From Tenebrio molitor (Eukaryota > Arthropoda > Insecta > Coleoptera > Tenebrionidae): DNA of 64,000 bases. A program made the position numbers and the translations under genes. This document shows, in pieces, positions 34,559 to 45,449 of this stretch. The stretch is taken from NCBI RefSeq assembly GCF_963966145.1, contig NC_091051.1:2790001-2854000 (forward strand). Direction: 5' to 3'. Position 1 is the first letter of the stretch; each line of letters starts with the position of its first letter. The notes under the pieces were generated by a model. It saw nothing but the letters and a program-made list of their open reading frames with translations. It made no database searches and had not been told where the DNA came from.

Positions 34559-34829
34559 GTGGTCTTTCAATTTTTTTCCCCATTCACGTGAGCAGACAAG
34601 AGACCGCCCCTTTTATAAATCATCCTTTCTGCTCTCGGGCCCATATTTTGCGGCTAATGTCGCATTAGGGCAAAGCAGCAAGGGCACTTTGGGGCGTAGG
34701 CAAATGCGTCATAAATGTTAAACAGCCTCTAAGACAATGTAATTTGGTTTTTTGCACAGCGGGTGGTAAATGCGAATTTGAAGCTTGAAGGGGTGTAAAT
34801 AAAGGTAGAAATTTGACGGCGATTTAAAG

Positions 34830-35585
34830 TTCTTTTTTTTAATCAATTGTCAATGTCAAATTCCCTCAAAGACCAGGCTGCACCACACTAAAACCTTTCG
34901 TTTCGGAACACTCTCGTAAAATCTCCCTACATCAGGTTTGAGGTTATGTCAGTAATTTTCAAATGTCAGAAAAGTTTCAGGTGTAACCAAATTTTATACC
35001 AAAAGACAAGAAATAAAGACGATAGTGACACTAAAAAATGCAACTGAACATAAACAGGAAAATGGGAATTTATTTAATGGGTAATATAAGCAGTTTACCT
35101 ATTCATTTTCAGAATCTAACCCCCCAATTGTCTACCGAATGTGATTCTGCGGAATTATTATTGGAGGAATGTCCTCAATTGGTTGATTTCCCATCAATTT
35201 TTTCCAGTCCTCCCTAATCAGTTCCTCGCAGTGACGAACACTATTGGCCCATTTATATTAAAAGAAAATACCTCGAATATGTGAGCATCTTTTTTACTGC
35301 AATTTAGCATGGTCGGTTTTTCTGTCTGCATTTCTTACGTAATCTAGTCATAGCCAATTTTTCTCGTTGTGTTAGATCCTTGCTTTCGGAAACTCATTTT
35401 TATTTAAATGTAATTGCGTCTGTGATTGCGGCTTCAGTAGCGCAACGCAAGCGCCTTCACAATTCAGATCAAAATGACTGACATACAGTTGACATTTTAC
35501 TTTGCCAACCTAATTACTATCAAATAACCAGTGGCTCATACCAACATGACAACACTTTGACAATTGTTTAAAAAAGGACTTTAAA
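34830..35585 (+). repeat. Dispersed repeat, copy 2 of 3
   Basis: Shares ordered blocks with 1408-2090: AATCAATTGTCAATGTCAAA, AAAGACCAGGCTG, TTGAGGTTATGTCAG, and near the end GGCTCATACCAACATGACAA followed by TTTGACAATTGTTTAAAAAA. It is non-coding. Confidence 0.55.
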
Positions 35586-37500
35586 TGTGTTTCCACAAAA
35601 AAAATCCAGGTGAATGCAAAAAAAAAATATAAAACGTGTGCATTGTGCTGTTTTTGGATGAGATAAATTTAGTAATTTGAAAAAAAAATGCGTTTCTAGA
35701 TTTTTTCAGGTAAATCAAAATCGAATGTTTTTGGAAAATTTTCAAGTTTCCAAAATATCTGGTGGTGGAAAAAGTTTCGTTTGAATTTAGGGACCGAACT
35801 TGCGAGAAAATTCCTTTAGATGTGGAGACTTTATGGTCAACACATCATCCCCAAAGGGACAAGTTCGCACAAGTTAAAACTTTGCCGACAAAATTGTTTG
35901 GCTTAAATGCCAAACCAAAACAAAAAATTTTTGGTGGCGTGTCGGATTCCATCTTGTCTCAAAGTTTTTCTTCTTTTTTGGGGGCGAGATATAATTTATG
36001 CTTCAATTTCTGGCGAAATCTGTTTATCGACTGCGTTGCGTATAAAGTTGGGAATTCGCAAGTTTAGCAAAGTCCTCTAATGATAAGTTATTGATGTTGC
36101 GGTCCAAGTTGGAACAGAAATCAATGCTTGGACCGGACCGTTTTGAATTTTTGGGACCTGGTGGGGGTGTGACTGATGGTCTCGGCGAAAAACCGCCGCG
36201 AAAAAGACGAAATCCGTCCGGTACGGAAAAAATCGTGATTAATTGCGGCTCGCCGGCATCGCGAAGACCTCCTCCATTCGTAAATCCCGTCGTGTTTGCC
36301 GTCTAAAGTATTGTTAGTGAAGCATTTCCCTTTAATGCCAAATCAATGTTCCAGAGGAAACAAAACTGACAAAAGCACTAAAGCGTTTTTATCTCTTGGA
36401 AAGCTTAAGTACTATCCGGTGTGTTGCGTCGGAGTTTCTCTCGCTGTCGCGCTTTGAACTTGCGCCCGAGCTTTCCGCAGGAGGAGGGATAAAAGCACAT
36501 TTTAACGGACTTTGGCGGGAGTTTGGTTGATATTGTTGGCGGGACAAGTGTCGATGTGCGACGGTTGTTTGTTTTCAACAGTTTTACGTAAGTTTCGCCG
36601 ACTTGTATTTACACTGGGCGAAGAGATTCCCTTCCGGGCGCATTCACGCTTTCGTCTCATGTAAGTGTCTTCCCAATTTCTAATATTATCGCGAATTTCT
36701 TCGAGAAATTGTAATACATATCTATGTCTGGTGCAACATGACGACGCCACTTTCGACCGATCGACGTTTTGCTTTGTTGTGAAGTGTGTTTTTTGCCTCC
36801 TACGCTCGAAACCAGACGGTTTTTGGGGGTCACTGTTTTAAATTTCTCCTCGATCCCGATAATTAAAATTGTAAAATTCAGACGCGTCTGTTTCTCCTGA
36901 ACGGGACGTTCGTAATTTATCTCTTTTTTTATATTTACGGCTTTGTTTTACAGGGAATAAGGATTTGGGAGAGACGGGATGTTCAAGTATTACTTTTTTT
37001 TGGAATAATCCTCAGTGAAATGTACGTCCGCTCTCTTTTCGTATTTTTTGCTCTGAAAAAATAAAGCGATTTCTACAGGGAGAACTACTAATGTTGATTA
37101 AATAATTAAATATATTTTTTTTCGGCTGTGTAATTAATTAAACACGAGTCTAACTGGGTTTTTAATTTGGAGAGATGTAACGAGTGGGAGTACACTATTT
37201 TGGGATTTGTAATGACAAAGATTACGAGCATCGCTGGTTGGTGGTAATTCAGAATTAAACCTCTGGAGGTTTTGCTGTACTTTAAGGTCGTTTAAATTTA
37301 ATTATGGGCACTTTCTAATTAAATGAAAAAGGGGTTTCACTAATTTTAATTTGCAAAAGGAAATAGGTCGGGACTGTTTCGACACAATGACAATAATTAA
37401 GTGTTTTCACTAGTGGAAGTGTTCAAATGTATTTAGTTTTCAAATTTAATAAAAGTGATTTTCATTAGATGGAAATATGGAAATTTTTCGTTCAATTTAT
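35586..37500. other. Non-coding stretch; possible untranslated exon near 36430-36588
   Basis: No convincing coding frame. At 36589 TTTTAC/GTAAGT is a strong plus-strand donor, and ACAG/GGAATAAGG near 36953 is a fair acceptor, so a non-coding first exon is possible. The evidence is only the splice-site match. Confidence 0.2.
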
Positions 37501-37539
37501 CTTCTTTTCACCAATTTTATTTACATTTAGTTGATATTT

Positions 37540-39270
37540 TACAATTTTTTTAAATACAATTTTGCTTCCACCATTTTTGCACTTTGCAATCTTCGACAGT
37601 TGGTACTAAAAATAATGATATGAGCTTTTTCCGTCGTCCTTATTATTATTATAGTGAAATGTATTACACATTAGGGATATAAAAAAGCATTTTATAAATT
37701 GATTATTTCCTTCATGTGTTTAGCAACCAAAAAATAACCCGATAAAATTTCTCTAAAATGCACATGTGCAATAATCCGATAAAAAATGTCGGTACCTGAT
37801 TTTTTTTTTAATAAATTATTTTGAATAAAAAGTATTGGAAATAATGCGTTTGGTTTCATTCTATTCAGGAAATAAATCCGCCGTATACCCCTCGTGCAAA
37901 ATTTTAATATCGGCAATTTTTTTGCTAATAAACTCAAACATCCATAAATTATTCGGTCAGAAGACCAATTATATCAAATAAAAGCCCTCGACTTCGTCTC
38001 GTGCTCTTATTTGCTAATAATTGGTCTTCTGACCTCATTTATGGATATTTTCGTTCATTAGCAAAAAAATTCCGATAAAAAATTTTGCACTTGGGATATA
38101 ATAAGTGATTATTTGAATAATACAAATACAATATTTTGTTTACGTTTTCAATAATTATTTCCTGCCGCTTCCACAATTTTGTATTTTATAAAATGTTTTA
38201 TTTTTGTATTGACAAAGCTTGTAATGAACATCTTTTTCACTTTTGTTTGATCGTTAAGCAGTACAATTGTGATAATTTTTAGAATAAAAAAAATATCAGG
38301 AAAATCGACTGAAAACAAGCAATAAAACATTGAAAAATTTTCTGTTGACGAATTGATCATTTTCAGAGTTCATATTTTCACACAAATGTGGTTGTCTAAA
38401 TTACTTGTAATTATTATAGATTCTGTAAAAAACAATTATTAATGTTGATCATTCAAATAACAATTAAAATTTTGATCAAAATATTTTCCGGCGTTCCGCC
38501 ATTATTAAGTTAAAAAATATTATTTTACAGTACGAAACTTTTTTTAACAAAGTGATCTTATTTTTGGATTTTTGTTGATCACTGAACAGAGCAACGGCGT
38601 AATTTTTGTGAGAAAATTTTTTCACTTGCTATTAAATGTCTTACTAGTTTTATCGTTTGTCTTTTCGTAACAAAAATGTGGAAAAATCTCTGTATTTACG
38701 AATACATAATTTTGACAGTTAATATAAAAACACATCAAGAATGTGTTTAATTTACTTTTAATTGTTAATAAACCTGTAGAAAGTAGGTTTTATTATTAAT
38801 TTATTATTAATTAATACTTAAATGACAGTAAAAAAATTTAATTAAAATATCTTCCGGCGCCTCCGCCATTTTCCCCTTGCAACATTTTTAAATTTGTAAT
38901 TATTAAAGGACCTGTAAAACGTAATTTGTAACGTTAATACGATTTTATAATAACAATGTGAAAATGTCTGTCTCAAATCGCAAATATTTCCCGACGCCTC
39001 CGTCATTATTTTTACAAAACAAACATTTTACAGTAAGGCAAGATTTTTTTGTTATTGACAAAATCTGTGCTATTTTTGAATTTTTGTTGATCATTAAGCA
39101 ATGGCAGGATCTTTTTAGATTTTTTTTTCTAAGTATTAAAGATAGCGACTTGACATTTCTTTCATCGTCCTTGTTACAGGAAAACCCACTGAAATATCGA
39201 AACATTGTCTACATTTTTATTCAAAGCCAACATTTTCCACTAATAATCCATCTGGCGAAGCTGTTAAAAG
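37540..39270 (+). repeat. Diverged array of 350-600 bp units with CGCCTCCGCCATT cores
   Basis: At least three units align well (from 38159, 38487 and 38988). Each begins with a core like CCGGCGCCTCCGCCATTTT, followed by TTTTACAGT, a TTGACAAA-like block, and then TTTTTGTTGATCATTAAGCA. Weaker cores lie at 37561 and 38852. The core is the reverse complement of the dispersed ATGGTGGAGGCGCCGGGA repeat in the right third of the window. It is non-coding and probably derived from transposons. Confidence 0.55.
37893..38093. repeat. 200 bp hairpin element with CTCGACTTCGTCTCG loop
   Basis: The arms of about 80 bases pair over most of their length: GGTCAGAAGACCAATTA at the left with TAATTGGTCTTCTGACC at the right, CCATAAAT with ATTTATGG, and GTGCAAAATTTT with AAAATTTTGCAC at the ends. 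The loop AGCCCTCGACTTCGTCTCGT resembles the loops of the other three hairpins on the opposite strand. Confidence 0.75.
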
Positions 39271-39295
39271 CTACTTTTGTATGTCAATAAACAAT

Positions 39296-39630
39296 CCGGG
39301 CCGGCTCCGGGTGCACTCCGAGTCGGCTCCGGGTGCTCTCCAGCTCGGCTCCGGGTAGGTTTCCGGGTGGGCTCCGAGTCGACTCCAAGTGGCTTCCGGG
39401 TCGGCTCCGGGTGCTCTCCGGTTCGGCTCCGGGTGCTTTCCGGGTGGGCTCCGGGTGCTTCCCGGGAGAGCTCCGGGTACTCTCCGGGTCAGCTCCCGGT
39501 AGTTTCCGGGAGGCTCAGGGTCGCGCCTGGGTGAGCTCCGGGTGATTTCCGGGTCGGCTCCGGGTGGTTTCCGGGTGCTCTACGGGTCTGCTCCGGGCGC
39601 TTTCTGGTTCGGCTCCGAGTGGTTTCAATC
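39296..39630 (+). repeat. GC-rich minisatellite of GGCTCCGGGTG-type units
   Basis: About 335 bases of degenerate tandem units near 10-11 bases long, alternating GGCTCCGGGT with GCTCTCCGGGTC or GGTTTCCGGGT. It is sharply GC-rich in AT-rich surroundings. Frames through it stay open only because of the repetition, and the predicted peptides are not gene-like. Confidence 0.9.
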
Positions 39631-39719
39631 CTGATTGTTTTTTTGGAGATATGAAGGCAACATTTTCTGCAATCTATCCTGAGCGGCCAATTGTTATCTT
39701 TGGTTGTCAGTAAGACAAA

Positions 39720-40080
39720 AACTAGTTTATTATAGGAAGTAGGTTACATCAAAAATATGAGCAGCTTTCTCGCAAATTTCTTTCATCGACATTCATGGTT
39801 TTTTCGTCTCCAATTCTTTACAGTATCGAACTACTGCCGTCTTTTCACGTTGAAGAAACGACTGACGTAAAAGGGATACACTTTTACGTGAAGCCATTCT
39901 TCAACTTTAAATTCTTCGCCAATTTTGAATTTTATGCTTTTATATTTAAACTGTCAAATGGATGAAATTTGGCTGACACTCAGAGATACCAAGATTGATT
40001 TATAAAACAACTAGGTTTGACATTTTGGCAAGTCTACCAACTTGACAACATTTTGACAATTGTTTATTAAAACGAATTTA
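39720..40080 (+). repeat. Dispersed repeat, copy 3 of 3 (partial)
   Basis: Shares the GCAGCTTTCTCGCAAAT block, a CAGTATCGAA block and the terminal CTACCAACTTGACAACATTT plus TTTGACAATTGTTTA with the right half of copies 1 and 2. It is non-coding. Confidence 0.45.
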
Positions 40081-43000
40081 CTATACTCCCGGAGGATGTT
40101 AAAAAGCAAAAACAAAAAAAATAGAATTGGGAACCGTTTTTAAAACTCTACAACTTTTGTATTTAAGGTTTTGTTCTAAAATAATTAGGGGAGCCAATAT
40201 CCGAGGATTTTTACTTTTACACGTAAAGTGGCCAAATAAAGCCACCGCTAAATTGACATTTTATGTCATCTTTATAAATTTTGGTAATTCAGGCTTTTAA
40301 AATGAAAGTTTCTCTGGTAACCAGATACCCATACCTGTCGCACAACATAACAGTGATGGATGTTATGTTGTGTTATCTCCTAGGAGATGATTTTTCAGGT
40401 GATTTAATATTTAATTCCGATTTACAATAGAAAAAATTGCTGCCCAGTTTTATTTGGCCGCAACTGTACCAAAATCCATTTTACACCCAGTATGTTACGT
40501 GTAATTTTTGTAAATCTGTTTTTTTTTATACTTTTAAAAAGCAAAGTTCAAGGGTTGTTCGGCCTTCAACAAAACCGAAACAAAAGAAAATGGGTAAACA
40601 TTATTTCAGAAGTTATTAGTATTACCGAATCAGTGGGTTTGCTGCTTGATGAAAAACCTCTGTTAAATCAAACGCCGTGAATCGATTAGGATTTTCCCTT
40701 TCGGCATGCAACTTTTACATTTTCATAAAATATACATATTTAAATTCTTCCGACGTTCCGGACTGTGGCAAAATGTATCAATAAATTATTGACTGGCTCC
40801 AGGAAACTCCAAACAAGTTTATTTTGAATACATTATCCCGACGGAACGAACGGTCGCCCGAAAAACCGAATCTCCCGTTGCGCAAAATGAAATTTAAAAC
40901 TTTTAAGTCGCACTAATATAATTAAATCTGCAATAAGCACCGTCTGAGCCGTTCCGGCTTTGATAAACTTAACAGCCTGTCACTCCGACCCGCCACCGAT
41001 GAGTTTCGATTCTGCCATTGTTCCGGTGCGAACGAGGCGCTTCTTCTTTTTCTTCTCCTTTGGGGCAAGGTTTCTGACAGAGGGGCCAATGTTGACGTAT
41101 CATTAGGACGGGGCGGGACGGTCAAAGGCTCCTCCGCAAAATAAATTTACGGCGGGTCCCGAATTCCACGCACCTGAAACCCGGCCCGATATCGAACGAA
41201 ATTCATTAGCGACACAGAGGACCACGAGTTGTGTGACAAACTGACAAAAGGAAATAAAACATGGCCGGCACCGGGTAAGACGAAGTTTTCCTTTGATGTT
41301 ATATTAGCGAACACATCCCTGCGTTTGTATAAAGCGGGGATAATTCGACGAAAATACCTTAACGATTCGACGTCAGCGGCAGGTCCGCAACAAATTATCC
41401 CGGAAAAAATCCAAAAACGCTAATCTCTCCGAACTGTCACTTTTGACGTTTCTCGCTGCGTCCGAACCGATCTCAGACGCGCCTCTCGTTTGCCCCTTCC
41501 AGTCGATTTCTTCCATCCGAGGGCCAAAATAAAAGCACCAGAAGCTCGTGTATATGTAACACGGCCTCCGATGTGGAAACACACGTATTTCATTAAAGCT
41601 TTCACCACATTAGTTGCGATCGGGGGCGAATAACAAGCCCCTGACGTGACAGCGCTTTCCTCCGACGAAAAATAAACTCGCTTCTGCTAATCGACAGGTA
41701 ATTAAACGTTTTTCGCCACCTCGTGCGTGTCGCTACTCCACTTCCACCATGTAAACCATATCTCTGCACGAGACGATGATCTATGACGAAAGCGAGTCGG
41801 CAAAAGTGACACAGAGTTCGCGTGATTAATTAAAGCGTCATTTAAACCCCGGGTCCGGTTGTGGACAAGCGTGACGGCGAGAAGTGCACGTCACGTGGTG
41901 CCGCGGCCGTGCGCCGGCAACGGACGACGTGGTCCCGCCTGTGTACTTATCGCGTGGGGTGATGTCCACAAGAGTGATCTTGAGCGAAACGGCGGTTTGT
42001 TGCTTGATTAATGCCGGAGGCGCTCCGTTCGTGATTTATTAGCATACGTATCGTGTCGAGCGAATATTACACAAGTCGGATCATTGAATTCGTTATAAAA
42101 TATTATGAGGGCAAACAACAACGGCACGCAGACATGTAAAAAACTTGTTTAATTTGTACGAAAAATGTTTGTTCAGTTAACGAATTTTAAACACTGCTTT
42201 CAAAGAAAACTTCGCAGGTCTGATCGATATCCATGAAAAATTTATCATTTGCAGACTTTGCCCTCAAACAAATTGACAAACTGCCAAACAATTTGATAAG
42301 ACATTATCGCCAAATTCCGAATTATTTTCCCACAATCACTTCGTCAGAGGCGGCTCTCGTGGTCTAAATTGCGAATTGGACCAGGGGGGCCGTAAAATCA
42401 GGAACGAAGAAGCCGCACGCCGACGAAAAAATTAACGCGGCGAAGCCAAGTCGAGGAGCTAAATTACTTAATATAACCGGATGCGGCCGTAAAAATTTAT
42501 CCCCGGTGCTGGGCCCCATAAATTAATTTGTATGGTTACCTCAGTGTTTCAATCCAGGCCGGGAATGCCAGATATTCCGTTAATTATCCAATAACATGCC
42601 TCGTCCCACGAACAAATATTCCGCAAAAAATCGCACTCGTGGGGGCCCTTCCGTCGACTCCTCGAGTGACACCTAACCTCAATCTTGTGCACACCAACTG
42701 ACATCCCTACAAAATTCATCAAATAATTCGCAATAAAAACACGATTTTCTCCCGATTTACGCGTTTTTCTGGCATCTTCGACGCAAAACTGCACTTTGGA
42801 TTCTTGTTGTGGTTGAGGTTAAGTTGACAGGTCACGTGACACAATTCCAAATAAAACAGAGATCAATTAAAACTACCAATTATTTATTGATCTGTTTACT
42901 TTTTATCACTGATTCCGTTAATAATTAATTAATTGCGTTAATAAATAATGCGCTTTGTGTCTTATTTCTATGGGTTGTTGACATCGTGCGCCCCTAACCT

Positions 43001-44210
43001 ATAATTTTTGATGTTTGGAAAATAAGTGTTTAAATTGGAACTGGGGAGGATTAATGGAGCATCTGCGTTGGTTTTTTTGAGCGAAATCGGCTAATGAGGA
43101 GTTGATTTCTTGGCCGCGGGCTGCAAATGGACTCTCCTTAACGACCGAGAATCGGCGGAGTTAGTTGCGAGCTTTCCAATTATAACTTGAAGGAATAATT
43201 ACAACAGTTGTAAGCCCGACGATTAAGATTCACCCCGGTTCGCTAATGATGATCTCACAGTCGAGGGCGCCTGTTTCGTTTAACCTGACAATAGTTGTGG
43301 CCCCTGCGTTGCGTTAAACCACAGATCGATTACGATATCGACTGTTTGAACTTGAATAGGAAACGGTACATTAGTTTGACTGTTGTAATGTCCCATTCAA
43401 AAAGCGGAGTCTTTCGCAACTGCTCCTCTTTAATGACCCGGAAAATTACCATGAAGATTGCTCATACGGCTCCAGTGGCGTGTCGCGGTGACCGATTGAG
43501 GCGAAGACGGAGGGTTAATCATATTCCGAAAAATTGGACCACCAAGTTCTTCCGACGTGAAATTTACATAATTTACGCGGCCCCCAACTGTAATTTTCAA
43601 CTTTTTAGATACCAACCTTGCGTTAATTAAGGCCGAGTCGGGAAACAAATTTTTTATGATTCACTTGTTGAGCGAAGACGGGACAAGGAGTGTATTTATT
43701 CAGAAAAATTTTGTTTAATTGACTTTTATCCAGCCGCTTCCTCCAGGAACCAGTGAATTATTCATGGACGGGTCCACCACTCAGATTTTTAAATTAATCT
43801 GCAGCGGCACTAACAAAAATGGTCGTTTATTTTTCAAATGCAATTTCCCGGTGATGTTTTCGCGTGTGTGAGCCCCAATTGCACTCGTTCCTCATCAGGT
43901 GAACGTTTCAATTTAGAATAACTCGATTTGGTTGTGCAACGGTGGGGTCCACCAGCCCAATTAGGCCTCTCGGTCCGTCGAGCAGTTTTTCTTGTCCGTC
44001 GATGTGTGATCGAATTTGTCGCCTCATCGCGTTTCCGCAACGATTATTAAACGCTTTTTGTATAAAATTCCAAGTCGATGGGGCAATCGCCCCCTTCTCG
44101 GTCAACCGTGGAGGCCCAGATGTGACAAATTCAATTAGCGGCGAATTTCTTCACAACGTCCTTAGCTCTTATTCATACATTACAACACGACAATTGCAGA
44201 ATTCGCCGGT
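40081..44210. other. Non-coding stretch upstream of the secreted-protein gene
   Basis: No gene recognised. A small perfect hairpin, CACAACATAACA / TGTTATGTTGTG, lies at 40341-40372. Much of 40800-44200 is single-copy-looking sequence with many TTAATTA motifs, as in insect regulatory DNA, but I cannot assign any element. Confidence 0.4.
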
Positions 44211-44216
44211 CTCGAC

Positions 44217-44252
44217 TATAAAAAGCCGCCTCGGCGGCGTTCCTCCATCAGT
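44217..44252 (+). promoter_or_regulatory. Core promoter: TATA box and arthropod initiator
   Basis: TATAAAA is at 44217-44223 and the initiator TCAGT at 44248-44252, placing the start of transcription at about 44250, 33 bases downstream of the TATA box. This spacing is typical, and the 5' untranslated leader would be only about 20 bases. Confidence 0.75.
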
Positions 44253-44270
44253 AGTGCCCCATTCGGAGAA

Positions 44271-45377
44271 ATGAAGTGTCTGTTGTTACTGGCGGCGCTC
44301 TTGCACGGCGCCACCTCCGCCGAGAGCGTCTACATGAAGCGCTCCGAAATCGAAGACCAGGAGTCTTCCGCGTCGGGTTACGCGTATCAGCTTCACTCCG
44401 GGGGGCCGTTGAGTTACGCGGCGCCGCTCGGGGGCTTCAATCGTTTCGCCTATCCGCCCCTCGCGCTGGGAGGCTACACGCAGGAGCTGCCGCTGCAATT
44501 ACCGCTGGAGGAATACAAGCCGCAAGCGGCCCTGGGAGTCTACCCCCTCAACTCGTACGGGCTGCAGCCCCATCCCTACGCCCTCAACGCCGTCCCGCTG
44601 CAGACGCCGACGCTCAGGTATGATAATGATCCGGGGTAATGTTTGCGTTAGCTCCAACAATAACAGACCGGCTCTGGTAAACTGGTGTTTTTGAACAGCG
44701 CCGCCCCCGTGCCAGTCCCCGTGGCCATCTCCGACTCCTCCAACTTCGCCAAAGGCGGCGGCTCGACCTACTCGGACGCCAACCAGCAGAGCCACGGCGA
44801 GAAGGGCGCCACCGGGTACAAGACCGTGCAGGAGTACGACAAGGGGGCGCAGGCCAAGCACGACAACCAGGGAGAGAAGGAGTACCACAGCCAAGAAGGG
44901 GGGCACAAAGCGGCCCACCACGACGAAGCCGGCCATTACGGACAGAAGGAGGAGGCGGCCAAGGGCTCCCAAGGGTCGCATTTTCACCAGTCCAAGAGCC
45001 ACAAGAAGGGCTCCAAGACAACAGGTTTCCACAGAGTTCATCACAAAGATGAATATAAGAAGGATCACTCCTTTTACGATGAATCGGATTCGAGCGGACA
45101 CTTCAACAAACACGGCGATTACGATTCGCACCGTGCGTCCGAAAAGGGCGGATTCGAGAAAGGGGGACACGAGGATAAGGCTTATCAAGCAGGGGAGAAG
45201 GGAGCTAAAGGATTTTTGGACAACGGGAAGTATCTCGACCAGAACAGCGGGTTCAAGGGAGAGGAAGGGAAGCAGTCCCATTATAACAACTTCCAGGAGT
45301 ACGCCAAGAAAGGGGACCAACAGCAAGGTAAGGAGCACGGATTCGTCAAGAAAGAAGTGTTGCAAGCGCAACAATGA
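44271..45377 (+). CDS. Secreted His/Lys/Gly-rich protein
   Basis: Exon 1 (44271-44617) begins with a signal peptide, MKCLLLLAALLHGATSA, and continues with a Pro/Leu/Tyr-rich segment. After an 81-base intron, exon 2 (44699-45377) encodes a hydrophilic domain rich in Lys, Gly, His, Glu and Gln, with recurring GEKG, YxKxxEYDKG and HKDEYKKDHSFYDE strings. The total is 341 residues in frame. The string HKDEYKKDHSFYDE and the overall composition resemble a group of uncharacterised secreted arthropod proteins, possibly cuticle- or matrix-associated; I cannot name the family with certainty. There are no cysteines in the hydrophilic domain and no chitin-binding motif that I can see. A TATA box and initiator just upstream fit a strongly and tissue-specifically expressed gene. 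Confidence 0.88.
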
Positions 45378-45441
45378 TCACAGCGAGGACACCCTTACTT
45401 CAGCAGTTATTATTTATTTTGTGTTTGTTAATTTATTGCCT

Positions 45442-45447
45442 AATAAA
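45442..45447 (+). terminator. Polyadenylation signal of the secreted-protein gene
   Basis: AATAAA lies 64 bases after the stop codon in an AT-rich 3' untranslated region. Confidence 0.7.
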
Positions 45448-45449
45448 GC

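Noticed and set aside
36502..36750. Minus-strand frame of 82 codons with a plausible hydrophilic peptide
   Set aside because: No homologue recognised, no splice or promoter support, and length within chance expectation.
39277..39545. Open frames with Ser/Gly/Pro/Arg-rich repeats
   Set aside because: They follow from the minisatellite; units are not a multiple of three and no start or splice context is convincing.
44276..44623. Open frame of 115 codons overlapping the secreted-protein gene, plus long minus-strand frames at 44499-45374
   Set aside because: They are shadows caused by GC-rich codon usage; the signal peptide, splice sites and promoter all fit the other frame.
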